A stretch of DNA of 64,000 nucleotides. Origin: Vanessa cardui. Its lineage: Eukaryota > Arthropoda > Insecta > Lepidoptera > Nymphalidae. The stretch is taken from positions 4,975,001 to 5,039,000 of the forward strand of contig NC_061134.1 in NCBI RefSeq assembly GCF_905220365.1, given 5' to 3'. Positions 44,193 through 56,964 of this stretch are shown piece after piece (positions within the stretch are counted from its first letter, which is position 1; each line of letters starts with the position of its first letter). The translations under genes were made by a program, and so were the position numbers. The notes under the pieces are model-generated. The model was not told where the DNA came from and did no database searches. It saw nothing but the letters and a program-made list of their open reading frames with translations.

Positions 44193-47100
44193 ATGGATAT
44201 AAATGATGTTAAAAATGCCTTAGAAGGCTTAAATTCTTCATCCTCTAAAAGAATTCAAGACAGTCTTTTATATATAAAATCTAATATTATTGTAAATGAT
44301 AAAGGTATTAAAATATTTCGAGATTGTGATGGTTTAAATTACTTACTGCCCCATTTGCGTAAGCCCAATGAAAGGATTCTTGATTTAACATTAAGTATAT
44401 TAGGGAATTTGTGTTTGGAGGAAAAAAGCAACATATTGGTGAGTGCTTTAATTTAATGTTCCCCATATTATAATAGACTAATAATGACTGAATGTAAAAA
44501 AAGCTTTGTTATTTTGGAATAACTTATTTAGAAGTTAAACTTGAGGCCTTAGAGAATGTTTTTTTATTGATATTTAAAATACCTGTTTCTATCTAACTTA
44601 ATCCTTCGGTACATGTAATATAAGTATATAAAAAAATAGATTGATTTATTATTATTATGATAAAAAAGTTTTCTTCTTATATTATTTAAAATAGGTTGGT
44701 ATATTGCTCTATAAAGAAACCTTATAAGTTAGAGTTTATTTACTACATTTTTTGAAATACTCAAGCTTTGAACTTTTATTTTATATTATAAGATAAAGTA
44801 CAGGTGTCGATATAATATTAAAATTAGTATAGGTATAAACACAAATGTATGTCAGTATTATTTTTAAGTAAAAATAACTTTTTGAATAAATATCAAACAT
44901 CATATATATGACAAATTATGTACATAATTTCTTGTGAATGTATGACTAAATTCAGAAGAAATTATTTACATAATTTTTTGTAACTGTTTTGATTGGTAGT
45001 TTAATTTTGATCACAATAAGCTTTATAATTATTTGGTTTGAACAAACTTCAAGCTTAATTCAAAGTAGACATATTCAAACATTGTGAATTAAGCTATTTT
45101 TATGCATATATGTATGTATGTATGTATTTAGCATGTGATAAATGAATTGTATTATTTTCATGCAATGCGAAATTTGTTACTTTTTTTTTAATATAAAGTA
45201 AATATATTATTTTAAGTTAATTATGAAATAACAAGATATTTTAATTTTACGAAATATATCAATGAAACACGAGAATTTTGATAAAAATGTAATTGCAATT
45301 ATTAGAATAATACAAATATTTTCACACTTAAAATGTTACTAAAAATTGTTTCTCGGTGTTACATTGTTCTCGCCGATCGCCTGTACATAATAAATAGCAA
45401 TACATCAATTCGAATGCGCCGCTGCATTGCTAACTGCGCTGCCGATCGATTTTGCAACGCGCCTGTATTGATTGGATGCAAATTTGTTTTAGATTGGGCA
45501 ATTAAATAGTTATGGCTCACTGGTAACGATATTAAACACGGTGTGTCGAGATAGTATACTCGGGAGGACATCTCGCGTAATTGGTAATTTAGCACAAAAC
45601 CAAAGCAATGCTGAAAATTTACATAGCCATGGGGCTGTTAAGGCGTTAGTTGACCTTATCGATAATAGAGATAAGACCACATCATATGCTACACTCTCGA
45701 TGGCTGTGAGAGCCATTCGGTAAATACAAAGTCTTCATCTTACACACATTACAGTAACGTAGTCCTTGGCTTGATATGGCTTTTAATATATTGTGAAAAA
45801 ATATTTTCAATAATAAATAAATATCACTTACATACAAGACGTATGTAATATATGTCTAGTATCTCTTTAACTTCATATTGGCAGCCTATATCAAGAATCC
45901 CTTTTTTATAACCGAAGATAATTTTTTAGTTAAAAGTCGTAATGTCAGTTTTAATAAAATTTATGACCATAATGAAATATAACTATTAATGATTCGCTAA
46001 AAATACAGACCTTTAATATCTCTTACAAAAAGCATATAATACTCGGTATATTTAGTAAATTACTTTTTTTTAGACAACTATGGATGGTAAAAGATAAGAG
46101 AAATGAAATGTTAAGCTTAAATGCTGTGCGTTGTATATCAGCACTGCTGTCTACTGAATGCGAAAAAAAAGGCTTAATAAAATCGGTGCACCGAGAAAGA
46201 GAAGAGCCTAAGAAAAGTCAGGAAGAACTTATAAACGCTATACTGAAATGCATGGGACATTTTACTACATACTCAGTTGTAGATTGTGTGGAACAGGTAC
46301 CTGATATGCATAAATTACCATTAAAATTTATTACAATAGACCCAGTTTTCCATATGAAATATTAAGTTAAATACTCGTTGGTGATAAACATAATGCCTTT
46401 TTTTGCAGATCAAAGGCTACGGGAAAGGATATCATAGTTTAGTGGCGTTAACCAAAACACACGAGCCTATTGCTCTTAAATGTCTATTCAATTTATGCTA
46501 CATAACAAAAAGCCGACTTCTATTAGGTCAAGCTGGCCTAATTGAATGTCTAGTGGATTTACTTCAAAAACGTGCAGGTAATCATAGCTACTTATGTCTA
46601 CTGAGGAAGTAATGTCTTATTCATTTTGAAGAACTGATTAACACGTGTTTGCGATATTTTTAGATGTTTCGTGTTGGCCAGAAGGTGCGACGAAAGCTCT
46701 CTCACAGCTGAGCAGAGAATCCGTGAATCGATCTCATTTGCGTAACTGTGGGGGTTTATCGTTACTCGTTGCCGCCGCTCGGGACGACTCATATGCTTTG
46801 CACGCACTCCTTCAATACGTTTTTGATGACGAATGTAAGGCGACACAAATTTTAAATCAAGTAAATAATAATAATCATAAAATTAAAAATGATAAGTATA
46901 AATTATTGAACACATTGATCAAAGTTTTAAAATATTCTCTTTACAGCTTTCCAAATGCTTATTCGTACAGGTCTCGTCGGTCTACTCACTGACAAACTTA
47001 AAGATTATATTACTACAATGGAATATGATCATAACATCGAGATTGTCAAGTCCGGAAGCTCTAGCGTACCAATCAAACGAAAAGAAATACCAGAAAATGA

Positions 47101-50100
47101 ACCAGGCTCAGTATATGATATAGCTCTACAAAATTTAACTGAAAACAATGTCGGAACAGGTTTATTTACGAGACGTAAAAGTATCTTGTTATCAGAAACT
47201 ACAGATGATCTGAAGGTTGTCATTGAAAGGGATAGTTTATTTGTTGGATTTGTGGATGCAATTGATAGCGATGCCTCTGCGCCGAGTGAAAGTGAAGATA
47301 ATGAACCACCAACCTCCCCCCCTTCACCGCCGCGCCGAAAGGGCGTTAAGAGAGCACGGTCAAAAAGCCCAAATTTGATTCAGAAGGTTAGTCGCATATT
47401 ATGTCATCACATTTTATCACCTGGATAAAAAAATATTTTTCTAAGAGCGAATGTTATAATAATAGGAACATATTTTGTTGGTATTCAAGGGTTAAAATAT
47501 CATATTATTACAAAATTTTGGTATTACTCCTCACCTCGCCTTGTCGATCGATTCTGCTGAAGAGGCAAACTTCCTCCATTTTTCTCTCTAGCGGCTTGCA
47601 CGTACTTTCTTGAAGTATTATATTACCACATGACAACATTAAACGGTAAAAAGGATGTAAACCGTGTAGAAGAATTAATTAGCAGAAAATTGGAGATGAT
47701 TAATATATTGCATTGTACCAAGCTTTTCTTATACTCATCTTAAGCTAGTTTCATATATTTCTATAAATTCATATATTTCTATAGAGCTGAGATGGCCCAG
47801 TGGATAGAACGCGTGCATCTTAATCGATGATTTCGGGTCCAAATCCAGGCAAGCACCACTAATATATATGTGCTTAATTTGTGTTTATAATTTATCTCGT
47901 GCTCGGCGGTGAAGGAAAACATCGTGGGGAAACCTGCATGTGTCTAATTTCACCGAAATTCTGCCACATGTGCATTCCACCAACCCGCATTGAAGCAGCG
48001 TGATGGAATATGTTCCAAACTCTCTCCTTAATGGAAGAGGAGGCCTTAGCCCAGCAGTGGGTAATTTACAGGCTGATACTTTACTATAAATTCTATACAT
48101 TTTTATTTGATATTATTATTTCTATGTAGATATATTTATCCTATTCCAAAGGGTGATTTTTGATTAAAAATATTTTTTTTTAAGAATTTTACCACTTATT
48201 ACAATTTTAGAAATCCCATATAATAAAAATGGCACATAAGGATTGGGCAGCAGGTGTTTACTGGGAACCAATGTCATCTGATTGGCCATCCCCTTGTCGG
48301 TCATCAACAGAAACATCTACTCAAGATAAAGGACCCATGTCCCCTGCATCAGATATGAACTTTTCGGACTTTAGTCCAGAACATAAGGGATCTTCTAGCA
48401 GACGTAATCGTTGGGATTTGAGTCCAGATTCAGGGACAAGTGCTGGCGAAGGAGGATCAGCTTCTCCGAATCGATCGGATTATCAGTGGAGTCCTAGCAG
48501 TTCCGGTCCTTCATCTCCATACAGCACGAATGATGGTACACACGTTATTAATAATGGAATTATATTCTAATATTATTCTTTTAATATGTGTCCACTGAAA
48601 TATCGTAATTTGCGTTTTTAGAAAGTTCGGATTCGGAGATATCTGGACGTTATTCACCAGTTTGCAGTGACACAAACAGTGATACAGAAGATGAAGAAAA
48701 AAAAATATCGGCAAAATCTGATAGTGATCTAAAAGCTGCACAAGTTGCTCAAGATCTAGACGAACTGGTCATGGACGATCAAAGTGACCACGAGGACTCT
48801 CCCTCAGACGGTGAGGATTGTTAAAAGATCGACTCTAGTTTTAGTACTAAATTTGTATACTAATATTTTCTACTAAAAACTTCTTGAATTTTTAGATGTA
48901 TCCAAAATAGATATAAACTCAAAAACATCAGTCATAGCTTGCGTCATGGTGTTACTGTTCCGTGTCGCCCATGGATCATGTAGAAGTTGCAGCACAGTTC
49001 GTGATGAGGCAGTACATAATCGGACCATGATTTCACTTACGGGTCGGGAATGCCTTAACGGGCTACTTGATTATGTAGAGAGATGTGATCGTCCCATTGG
49101 CAGAGCTGCAAGAATACTTGCTAGGGTGCTCAGGTAATTTAAGCTTACTATTTAATAAAGGAATATGATTTTATTTATGTATGCTTCTTTCTATCTGATC
49201 TGTCAGAAGATTCGAACCTGAAAAGTTGTGATCATTAGTTTTTTATGGGTGGCCACTATACTTTACAATTACGATACTCATTAATATATAAACTATGTTT
49301 ATTGTAAATATGTAAGGCGTGTTGTTGATGTTATGGAGTATGTTCTTTCTTTAAAATTGCTATTTTCTCCTCTAATTATAAATTTACATTAAGTTATTTC
49401 TATTCAAAATATACTTTATTTTAACAGTAATCATCTCTGCTTAATAAGCATATTAAGGCACAGGGTAGTCTTAAGGCTACACTACATGACTTTGAATTCC
49501 AAACACCCACCTAATCTATGCGCTCAGTGCAAACAAGTGAGTATACAACTGAAATAAATAGGTATTAGTTGTATATTATTGTATAAAGTTTTTGTATTAT
49601 TGCTATTTTTCAGATAATAAGATTAAGCTCGAGACTACTGTCTCAATTATCAGTTTTGGCTGAATCTAGCTATGGTATCGGAAAAATATGTTATCACTTA
49701 TTGAAAGGTACTACATCAATGAAGCAAACACTCTCTTTGACTTTACCTTATATTGTCAGGTATGCCAATTATGTGTAAAAAAATAAAATTAAAATTTAAT
49801 TAATTCTTTCTCCTAATTATATTTTATTTTGATCCCAGGACTGAAAAAGTTTTGAAGAAATTTCTGATAGATTGCAATGGTTTAAATTTCTTGCTTAAAA
49901 CTATTGCGGATTCCAAAGAAGATATTCAAGTCTGTGTAACCGCTTTAGTGAAGCTTGCAAACAATATTCATATTAAAGATCCCAAACTTTTGGAAAACAG
50001 ATTCAAAAGTAAAATTCAGGTCAAATATAATCCAAATCTGGATAATTTACCAGCTGAAGATGTAGTAATTTTTCAATTAGACGACGCAACTACAGTAAGG

Positions 50101-50598
50101 GCAAACAAACTATTTTTATGTCAACATTCGGATGTATTCAGTGCTATGTTGATGGGACAGTTCAGAGAGTCTGGAGAAAAGTTCGTACGCCTGAAAAATG
50201 TGTCAAAATCAGCATTAGAATATTTAATAACACTCCTTCAATGTGGATTGAACAACCCTAAATGTGATTTTGAAGAATTTCCATTAGCCGAAAACTTGGA
50301 AACTAATTTAGAAGTATTGCTACTGACTGACAGATTCTTATTTGAAAAATTAAAACAGTTGTTAAGTAGTGCAATAGTACAATTTAAATTAGCGCCAGAC
50401 ACGGCAGATATAATCTATATTTGGTCATTAAGTGAAGGTATGGGCTTTTTGTGTGTTGAAGCTGTAGCATATTTATTAACAGGCCAAATGGCTGAGCAAG
50501 ATCGACTTAAGTCATTTAAAAATATTCTTAATCTTCAATTTAAAGATCAATGGTTGGAAGATATTAAGTCAATGATAGTAAGACAACTTGTAAAATAA
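44193..50598 (+). CDS. ARMC5: Armadillo repeat-containing protein 5 (ARM + BTB)
   Basis: Substrate adaptor for CUL3 ubiquitin ligases; in mammals ARMC5 targets RNA polymerase II subunit RPB1. Exons: 44193-44438, 45493-45719, 46074-46296, 46409-46577, 46664-46834, 46947-47386, 48211-48535, 48622-48810, 48896-49133, 49428-49536, 49614-49759, 49839-50598; 1080 residues, all phases matching. The N-terminal half carries ARM repeats (for example LDLTLSILGNLCLEE and SRVIGNLAQNQSNAENL). A disordered Ser/Pro-rich middle (about 480-780) follows, then more helical repeats. The BTB domain is at about 900-1015 (VRANKLFLCQHSDVFSAML). ARM plus BTB in this order points to ARMC5. The ATG at 44193 is the first usable start. 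Confidence 0.88.
47790..48077 (+). mobile_element. SINE family S1, copy 7
   Basis: An S1 element in an ARMC5 intron, from GATGGCCCAGTGG to TTTACAGGCTGA. The B box is mutated (GGGTCCAAATCC) and the (GTT)n tail is lost, so this is an older copy. Confidence 0.8.
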
Positions 50599-51231
50599 GT
50601 GTCTGTAAAACAGTATACCTGAGGAGAGAATAAAATGATGAGTGATGTATTTACATGGGAATGAAAAAGAAGAAACCACCTATACATAAATTACTGGTGT
50701 ACATACATATATCCCTATATTATATATTTATTTAACATAAAATATATTCTCTGATCCATTCTTTATATAGTTTCTTGAATTTCTTATTTAATTAAGAAAG
50801 TAGTTATTAAGTAGGTGTGCAAATAAAATTTTCAATTCATAATTACGAAACTGTTTTCAAATCTCAGTGTAATATGTGTCTCGAAGTTATAGGGAATGAT
50901 AAAACTGTATTCTTCGGAAAATGTATTCTTTTAAAGTTGTACATATTAAAAATTCAAACAGATGATATTTAATATTTTTTTGATAAAACATACATAATCT
51001 GTAATTTTGGTGTGTATATAATATGTACTGATATAAATTAATTATCCATGATCTCAATGTTTTTGAACCCAAAACTATTCTATACATGTTGTTTATTGTC
51101 AATGGAAATCAATGGGGTAATTAAAATAATAAATGTGTTACTGTATTCTCTGTATTCAATGAAGCATAATCAAATAGAATAAAGTGCAACATTTAACACT
51201 GTGAACATTCATTATTGTCCTTTATTTATTC
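50599..51231. other. Intergenic, convergent 3' flanks of ARMC5 and the P450
   Basis: An AT-rich spacer without a gene or repeat. A run of TTTATT at 51221-51230 gives AATAAA on the minus strand immediately after the P450 stop. Confidence 0.55.
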
Positions 51232-54200
51232 CTATTTTATTAACTCATCTTTCACAGTAAAAACAAATTCCATAGGTTTATCTGGTACTAAGACTTGTGA
51301 GGTGATACAATTTATGTTTTCTTTGTTGGTACATTTAATGTCAAAGTTTTTTACAATCTGGAAAATAAATTACCTTCTTTAAGAAAATTTACATCATTAT
51401 ATAGATTTTTTTTTAAATAGAAGAAAAAGTTACATGCAAAAAATTTACTCCATAACAATGAATACATATCAGTCAAACTAACTTTCAATCCCAACAGTAG
51501 TTGAATAATAAACCATTAAGATATAAGTAATGTACTGGTAGTGGTTTTACCTGACTAACAATTTCTGTTAATTGTACCATAGCTATCTTTTTTCCTATGC
51601 AAGACCTTGCTCCCATTGCAAAAGGAAGAGATGCTGAAGGAACATGATTGACCAAATATTCTTTTTGGTGGTCATTTCTATTCCAGCGAAATGGTAAAAA
51701 CAAATTTGGTTTAGAAAAGTTTTCTTCATTGCGGCCTGAAGTGTAAATCGAAGCTATTATGGGTGTCTGTAATATAGAAACAATATACTTATTGATTAAT
51801 AAATATAGTAAATAGTTTTAAAGCAACTTCTTAGGTAACAATTTTCTTAGTTTTTTATTTATTTCTTCTTTCATATGGCTGTAAGGATGTTCAAGTTCAC
51901 TTGGAGCCTCAGGAATTTTCAATTTTCTCCTTAAGGTTGGTGATAATAAACTCAAATTTTGAGCTAAACCAAATAAACTGGAAGTAGTCCAATACAAACA
52001 CATACATGAGGGAACACTTGCTGCTATAGGTATCATTGCAATTGAAAATACTCTAAACACATTTGTAAATATGTTGTACATTCTAGATGGCTCCCTTAAT
52101 TTAGACAATCTCTGTACTTCAATTATAGCAATGTTTGCAATTCCAAATGTCAAGGGTAAGATAAGAGAGTGGTCACATTCAGTTAAATTTGGTATCCAAC
52201 CAAAACCACCAGTTTGTAATTGCATAAATGTTATCATTGCAGATGGATCAGGCGGATGCATGTTTACCAAATTTCTAAGAGCAAAAGACATGCACACCCA
52301 TATCGGTAATTGAAGCCAGATCACCAAAGTAGCTTTCAGTGGGTGACAATTGTCTCTCTCTATTAGCTTCTTCCATTGTTTTTTGAGGGATCTTTTATAT
52401 AAAATCATAGCCTGCTTGTCACTTAAGCTATAAATTTTTTTTGCAATTGCAGTTTCTTTTTTTAACTCATTGTTTAAATCTTTTAGCTCTAAGCCAATGT
52501 TTTCAACTTTTGCTAGAACATAATTTTGGTACACCGAAAGTGGTAAAGTCATGAGCCCTCGAACAAGTATAGTTGAAGTAATAATTGTAGCTGACCATGT
52601 CAAGCCCGTGGCATCGTGAAAATAAAGCAATCCATCTTGTATTACGTTTACTAAACTGCTGTTTGATATACTCATATAGGTCTGTTCTTGCCATTTCACT
52701 ACACTTTCTACCGAAATATTTCTTTTACTAGAACTTCCTAATAAAATTTTCTTCTTAAATAAATGATTATGGTTGGTTTCAGAGTAATCTAATCTTCTGT
52801 CAAAACTTAAATTGTAGGCACTATAAGCACGATAGTTGCAAAAAAGAGGGCGAGTTATAAAAGTGTGCATTAATTTATGAATGTTCATAATTAAACTTTT
52901 ATTATTTTTGTCTTAAAAACTAAAGTTACGAAAATTTGCTATATTTTGATCACAGCTGTCAAATTCGACTATTACTTCAATCAAATATACTGTCAACTTG
53001 CCAAGTTACTACTTGCAATAATTGTTATAGGTTAAAAAGAGAAATATTCATATAAAAGCAAAATATAATTTTCTTAAAAAAAACATTAAAAGGAAAATCA
53101 ATTAACATACCCCTTTATTAAGGTTATATTTCCCCAAAGTTGTGTCTTGTGGTAATATTCTTGTTAAAAAAGGGGCAACAGGGTACAATCTCATTGCTTC
53201 CTTTACAACTAATTTTATATAAAAATTATCTTGAGTACGAATATTCTTAACAACTTCATCGTTTTTGGATAGTAAAAAAAGTATCCATAAGGTTGTATAC
53301 GCTGTCTGAAATAATTTTTTTTTTATTGTCACATATTTTCGTAAGATGTATACGAAAAAGCATTTCTACAAAATATTTATAGTCATGAAATTATCCTATT
53401 AAGAATATAAAAATCATGATCGTTTAATATCAATAGAATAATTTTCGATACCGTATCACCAGCAGCAATTATAAAATCTGCAACTATTCTTGTTATCATT
53501 TCTTCTTCCATATTGTCTTCCATCAATCGTTTAACCAATCCATTACTTTGACCATTATGTCTTACCATTTCTTGAGCCAATTTTTTTGCTGAAAATTAAT
53601 AAAAAAATGTTGTAATCCATATTTAACTACATAAAAGCACAAGTCCATATATTTTATAAATTATCCTTTGCTTTTTTAAAAATATTATTCCAATCATTAT
53701 AATACGTTACTTTTTTAGTAATAAAATTCAAAAGTTTTACTTGATAGGTAAAACAATTTATGATAATTGTTAATTGTTAGTATATAATTATATACGATTG
53801 TTATTTTACTAATATATTTTTTTACTATTATTATTTTTATTTACCTAGAAATAATGATAAATCCACACATTCTTTGAAATCTCTCCAAACTTTTAAATTC
53901 AAACGTTGGCACCAGTTTACTGGCAATGCATATAGTTTAGTTGTAGTTTGAAATATTTTTCTTACAGATGACGTAAATATAGTTAATAATTCTTCATTGT
54001 GTCGACTACGTGAAAGACTATTACAGCCTAATAAAACATTTATAACAACTGAAATTAAAAACAAATGCCTCTAATTATTTTATTAGTTTATACTTACTTT
54101 TTATTTATTTATTTTATTGAAATAATTTATTTCAGTCGTTGTTATATAGCAAAATACTTTATTGTATTAAAAACTACAAACCGTTTGTAGAAAGTTGATA

Positions 54201-55104
54201 CAATTCAAATTCCATGTCTTTTATTCGACACCCATTTCTTGTTTTATTTTTGAAATTTTCTATAAAATCTTCGACTGTTTTATTTACTGATAAACGAATC
54301 CAATCATCAGCATTTTCTCTCAGTAAATGCTTATTAATAATTCGTCGATTAATCAACCATTCTTCACCGTTCATAAAAAATAGACCTCTGTGTGATCCAT
54401 AAGTTTTTTCATAAAGGACCCATGGGTCGGGTAATATATGAATTGGATATTTACCCTCAAGATTAATAAAAAGTGATTTTATCAATGCAGGGTCACTTAT
54501 AAAAATGAGTTCTGTGCTCCCACCAGTGGCGTAGCTAGGTGAGGAAGGGCCTTGGTGCATAGAAAAAGAAATGGGCCCTCACCCCCTCTTTAACATCCGT
54601 CTTTAACTAATAATTACGCTTTAAAATTATAGATACCAAATAAGAAATCTTGTGCGCAGGGTCCTGATTTTCTAGCTTCAGAAGCTTAAGGTTTAGTTCA
54701 GAGGGCCCCCTGAACTCCGGGGCCCTGGTGCACTGCACCACCTGGCCCTACGATAGCTACGCCACTGGCTCCCACTTAGTCTTTCCGCAAATATGGGGCC
54801 TAATTGCTTGTGTCGATTATCAATATACTCGTGTAATCTGAATACAAGATTTATTTTTTAAACTAGTGATATAGTTAAGTTTAATTTACTAATAAGTAGT
54901 AATTTTATACTTTAAATTTAAGTACCTCATTAAAACTTACTTTTTTCCACTTCCAGCAAGTATAAGATCTAATTTTGTTCCGATAATTGGTAATGATTTT
55001 GGATGTGGTATATCCGCAATAGTCAAAGGCATTTTCGAATGTTGAACTGATCTTACCGCATACCTCGTAGCACTACATCTCAAAATCCTCTTCAATCGAT
55101 ACAT
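51232..55104 (-). CDS. CYP315A1: CYP315A1 (shadow) mitochondrial P450, exon 2 interrupted by a MITE
   Basis: Halloween-group P450, the ecdysteroid C2-hydroxylase that turns 2-deoxyecdysone into ecdysone. Exons (minus): 54941-55104, 54182-54837, 53845-54048, 53452-53588, 53111-53305, 51551-51766, 51232-51357. Omitting the insert gives 481 residues in frame. An Arg-rich mitochondrial presequence (MYRLKRILRCSATRYAVRS) leads. Shadow-type blocks follow: LHEYIDNRHKQLGPIF and RGLFFMNGEEWLINRR. Then come the I-helix IAAGDTTAYTTLW (across an intron), K-helix KEAMRLYP, PxRW-like LPFRWNRN and haem loop SLPFAMGARSCIGKK. Exon 2 is split at 54524-54767 by a hAT MITE. Read straight through, it gives a TAA after about 22 foreign codons. 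The allele shown is either null, rescued by splicing, or one haplotype. COX18 sits in the 53110-51767 intron. Confidence 0.85.
51818..52888 (-). CDS. COX18: Cytochrome c oxidase assembly protein COX18
   Basis: Oxa1/YidC/Alb3-family insertase of the inner mitochondrial membrane that exports the COX2 C-terminal tail; 356 residues. An N-terminal targeting region (MNIHKLMHTFITRPLFCNYR) is followed by the core. The first membrane segment (WSATIITSTILVRGLMTLPL) opens the insertase fold. A charged loop and segments such as LPIWVCMSFALRNLV and PSCMCLYWTTSSLFGLAQ come next, with a basic tail. Length fits COX18 (about 330) better than OXA1L. It is intronless, on the same strand as, and wholly inside, an intron of the P450. 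Confidence 0.92.
   Translation of the reverse strand: MNIHKLMHTFITRPLFCNYRAYSAYNLSFDRRLDYSETNHNHLFKKKILLGSSSKRNISVESVVKWQEQTYMSISNSSLVNVIQDGLLYFHDATGLTWSATIITSTILVRGLMTLPLSVYQNYVLAKVENIGLELKDLNNELKKETAIAKKIYSLSDKQAMILYKRSLKKQWKKLIERDNCHPLKATLVIWLQLPIWVCMSFALRNLVNMHPPDPSAMITFMQLQTGGFGWIPNLTECDHSLILPLTFGIANIAIIEVQRLSKLREPSRMYNIFTNVFRVFSIAMIPIAASVPSCMCLYWTTSSLFGLAQNLSLLSPTLRRKLKIPEAPSELEHPYSHMKEEINKKLRKLLPKKLL
54524..54767. mobile_element. hAT-type MITE inside P450 exon 2
   Basis: A 244-bp element with perfect inverted ends CAGTGGCGTAGCTA / TAGCTACGCCACTG. A perfect 8-bp target duplication GCTCCCAC lies at 54516-54523 and 54768-54775. The total insertion is 252 bp, a multiple of three. On the coding strand it carries an in-frame TAA. 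The intact ends and duplication suggest a recent insertion. Confidence 0.95.
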
Positions 55105-56964
55105 TGTAAAATTACACTGAAAAGTAATTAAACTCCGTAATAATCTATTCGATTTTCAACATTAATAAAATTTTAAATTCTAAGATTTTATTATTCTGCA
55201 GGCACTGTCTTGTCCATTTATATTAAAATATTTCTCTTTATTCAATGGAGTTTCGCATTGCAAAACGTTATCAACCATCAAGTTGTTATTGTAAACTGAG
55301 ACTAAAATTTCAATATTGTGTCCACTTTAGCTACATCAGGAAAGCGGTATAAAAATACATAGATATATGAATTAAACATTAATACAGCTGCCAACAGAAT
55401 AAAATATGCTAATAGAATTTGTTTTTGTTTTTCGACATCCAGGTATCTTTTGGCGTAAAAAATATATAGTTTTTTATTTATTTATTATAATTATAACATT
55501 ATTTGTTCAGTAGCGTTTTAAGGACAAAGTATTTGCCATAAATTCTCGAAATTGCATTTTAATATGATGCATATAGCGACTATAGTTTATGTATTAATAG
55601 ATTTTAGTGATTTTATTAATAAAATTTAAAATTTCAATGATGTGGTTCATAGTAGGCCGTATTCTGCTAAACTTTAGAATTCTTATATACAGGTTTATTG
55701 GTAAGTAACGTATTCTCGTTAAGGGGTGATAACTGATAGGGGTGACTATTTAATTATTGTAACCCCCATATGCATGATGCAAAAGTGAATCTTTTCTGAA
55801 TTATTATTAATTATATTATAAAATAATAGATAAAACGCATCAAATATGATGCGAAATAATTGACAAGTTCGGCAGTCAAATCCTAAGTTAGGAAAATAAT
55901 GTTATAAATAAAATATCTCTCCTTTCTGGGACCTCTTTTGGAGAATATTGATAAGGATGGAATCCTGCATTATGCACTGTAGAATATGCCACGAATGCTT
56001 GAAATATAACAATTTATCAAGAAGGAAGAATTCCATTCTTATTTAATTAAAAATGTCTTAATTTTTATTTTCAAAGAAGCTTTTGATATACAAACATAAT
56101 TATGTTCTTTGCATAAAACCTTAAAGGTTATATTTTATATTATAGTTTATAAATAATAAATATGTAAGTTTGCTATAATAAGCATAGGACTTAAATAAAA
56201 TATTATGCAGCCACATATTAAAGCAGGGCCGTATTTAATAAGGCCTCAAGACTCCTCTGTTGACTCCTCCAAACCTACAAATCGGGTTCTGTATCAAATA
56301 TATAAATGAAAAGGTATTGCACCTTTGGTGATCTTAATTCATTTAATAATATGCTATATATATCGACGATATATATATATAGCGAAACTATATCAAGTTA
56401 TATAAATTATTTTAGGTAATAATTATGAGACCCTGTTTGCATCCAATTTAAGTTTATTTCAGCATTTAATTTTGCTTTGTAAACTATAATAAAAGTTTGG
56501 GACGGCTTGTCGTGCAAAGGTACTAAAATACTTTAAGATGTTTTCTATCTGACTACATATTGATCAATTACGTCAAAGTTCCACTTTTTTTATTCGGAAA
56601 GTCAAGGAATATGTACCTATCTATCTTTTTTATTATTTAAAAATAAATAATTATCTTTAAAATATTTTTAAGGAGATAGATAAACCCAAGAGAACTTAAA
56701 TTTCTCATGGAGAGTTATATTATAAATATTTGTTTAATTTGTGCTATAAATACTAAGAAATTTGTGAATTTCCTGATAAAGACTTTATTTAATACTTTGA
56801 ATTACCTATTTCATCTGTTGTAGAAATAATATTAATTATTTATCTGTAGTATTTCAGTGACTTGTCAAAATTCATAAAATCATCTTATTCACCGCCTCAA
56901 TAGAAGGATTACTTACAGAATAGTGTTAGTTATCATCAAATAATATTTGAAATCGCAAATTAAG
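55105..56964. promoter_or_regulatory. Divergent intergenic region, CYP315A1 / PSMD2
   Basis: A 1.86-kb AT-rich spacer between two outward-facing genes, so it should hold both promoters. No gene, clear TATA box or confident repeat is seen. CAGGGCCGTATTTAATAAGG near 56224 resembles a transposon end without a visible partner. Confidence 0.45.
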
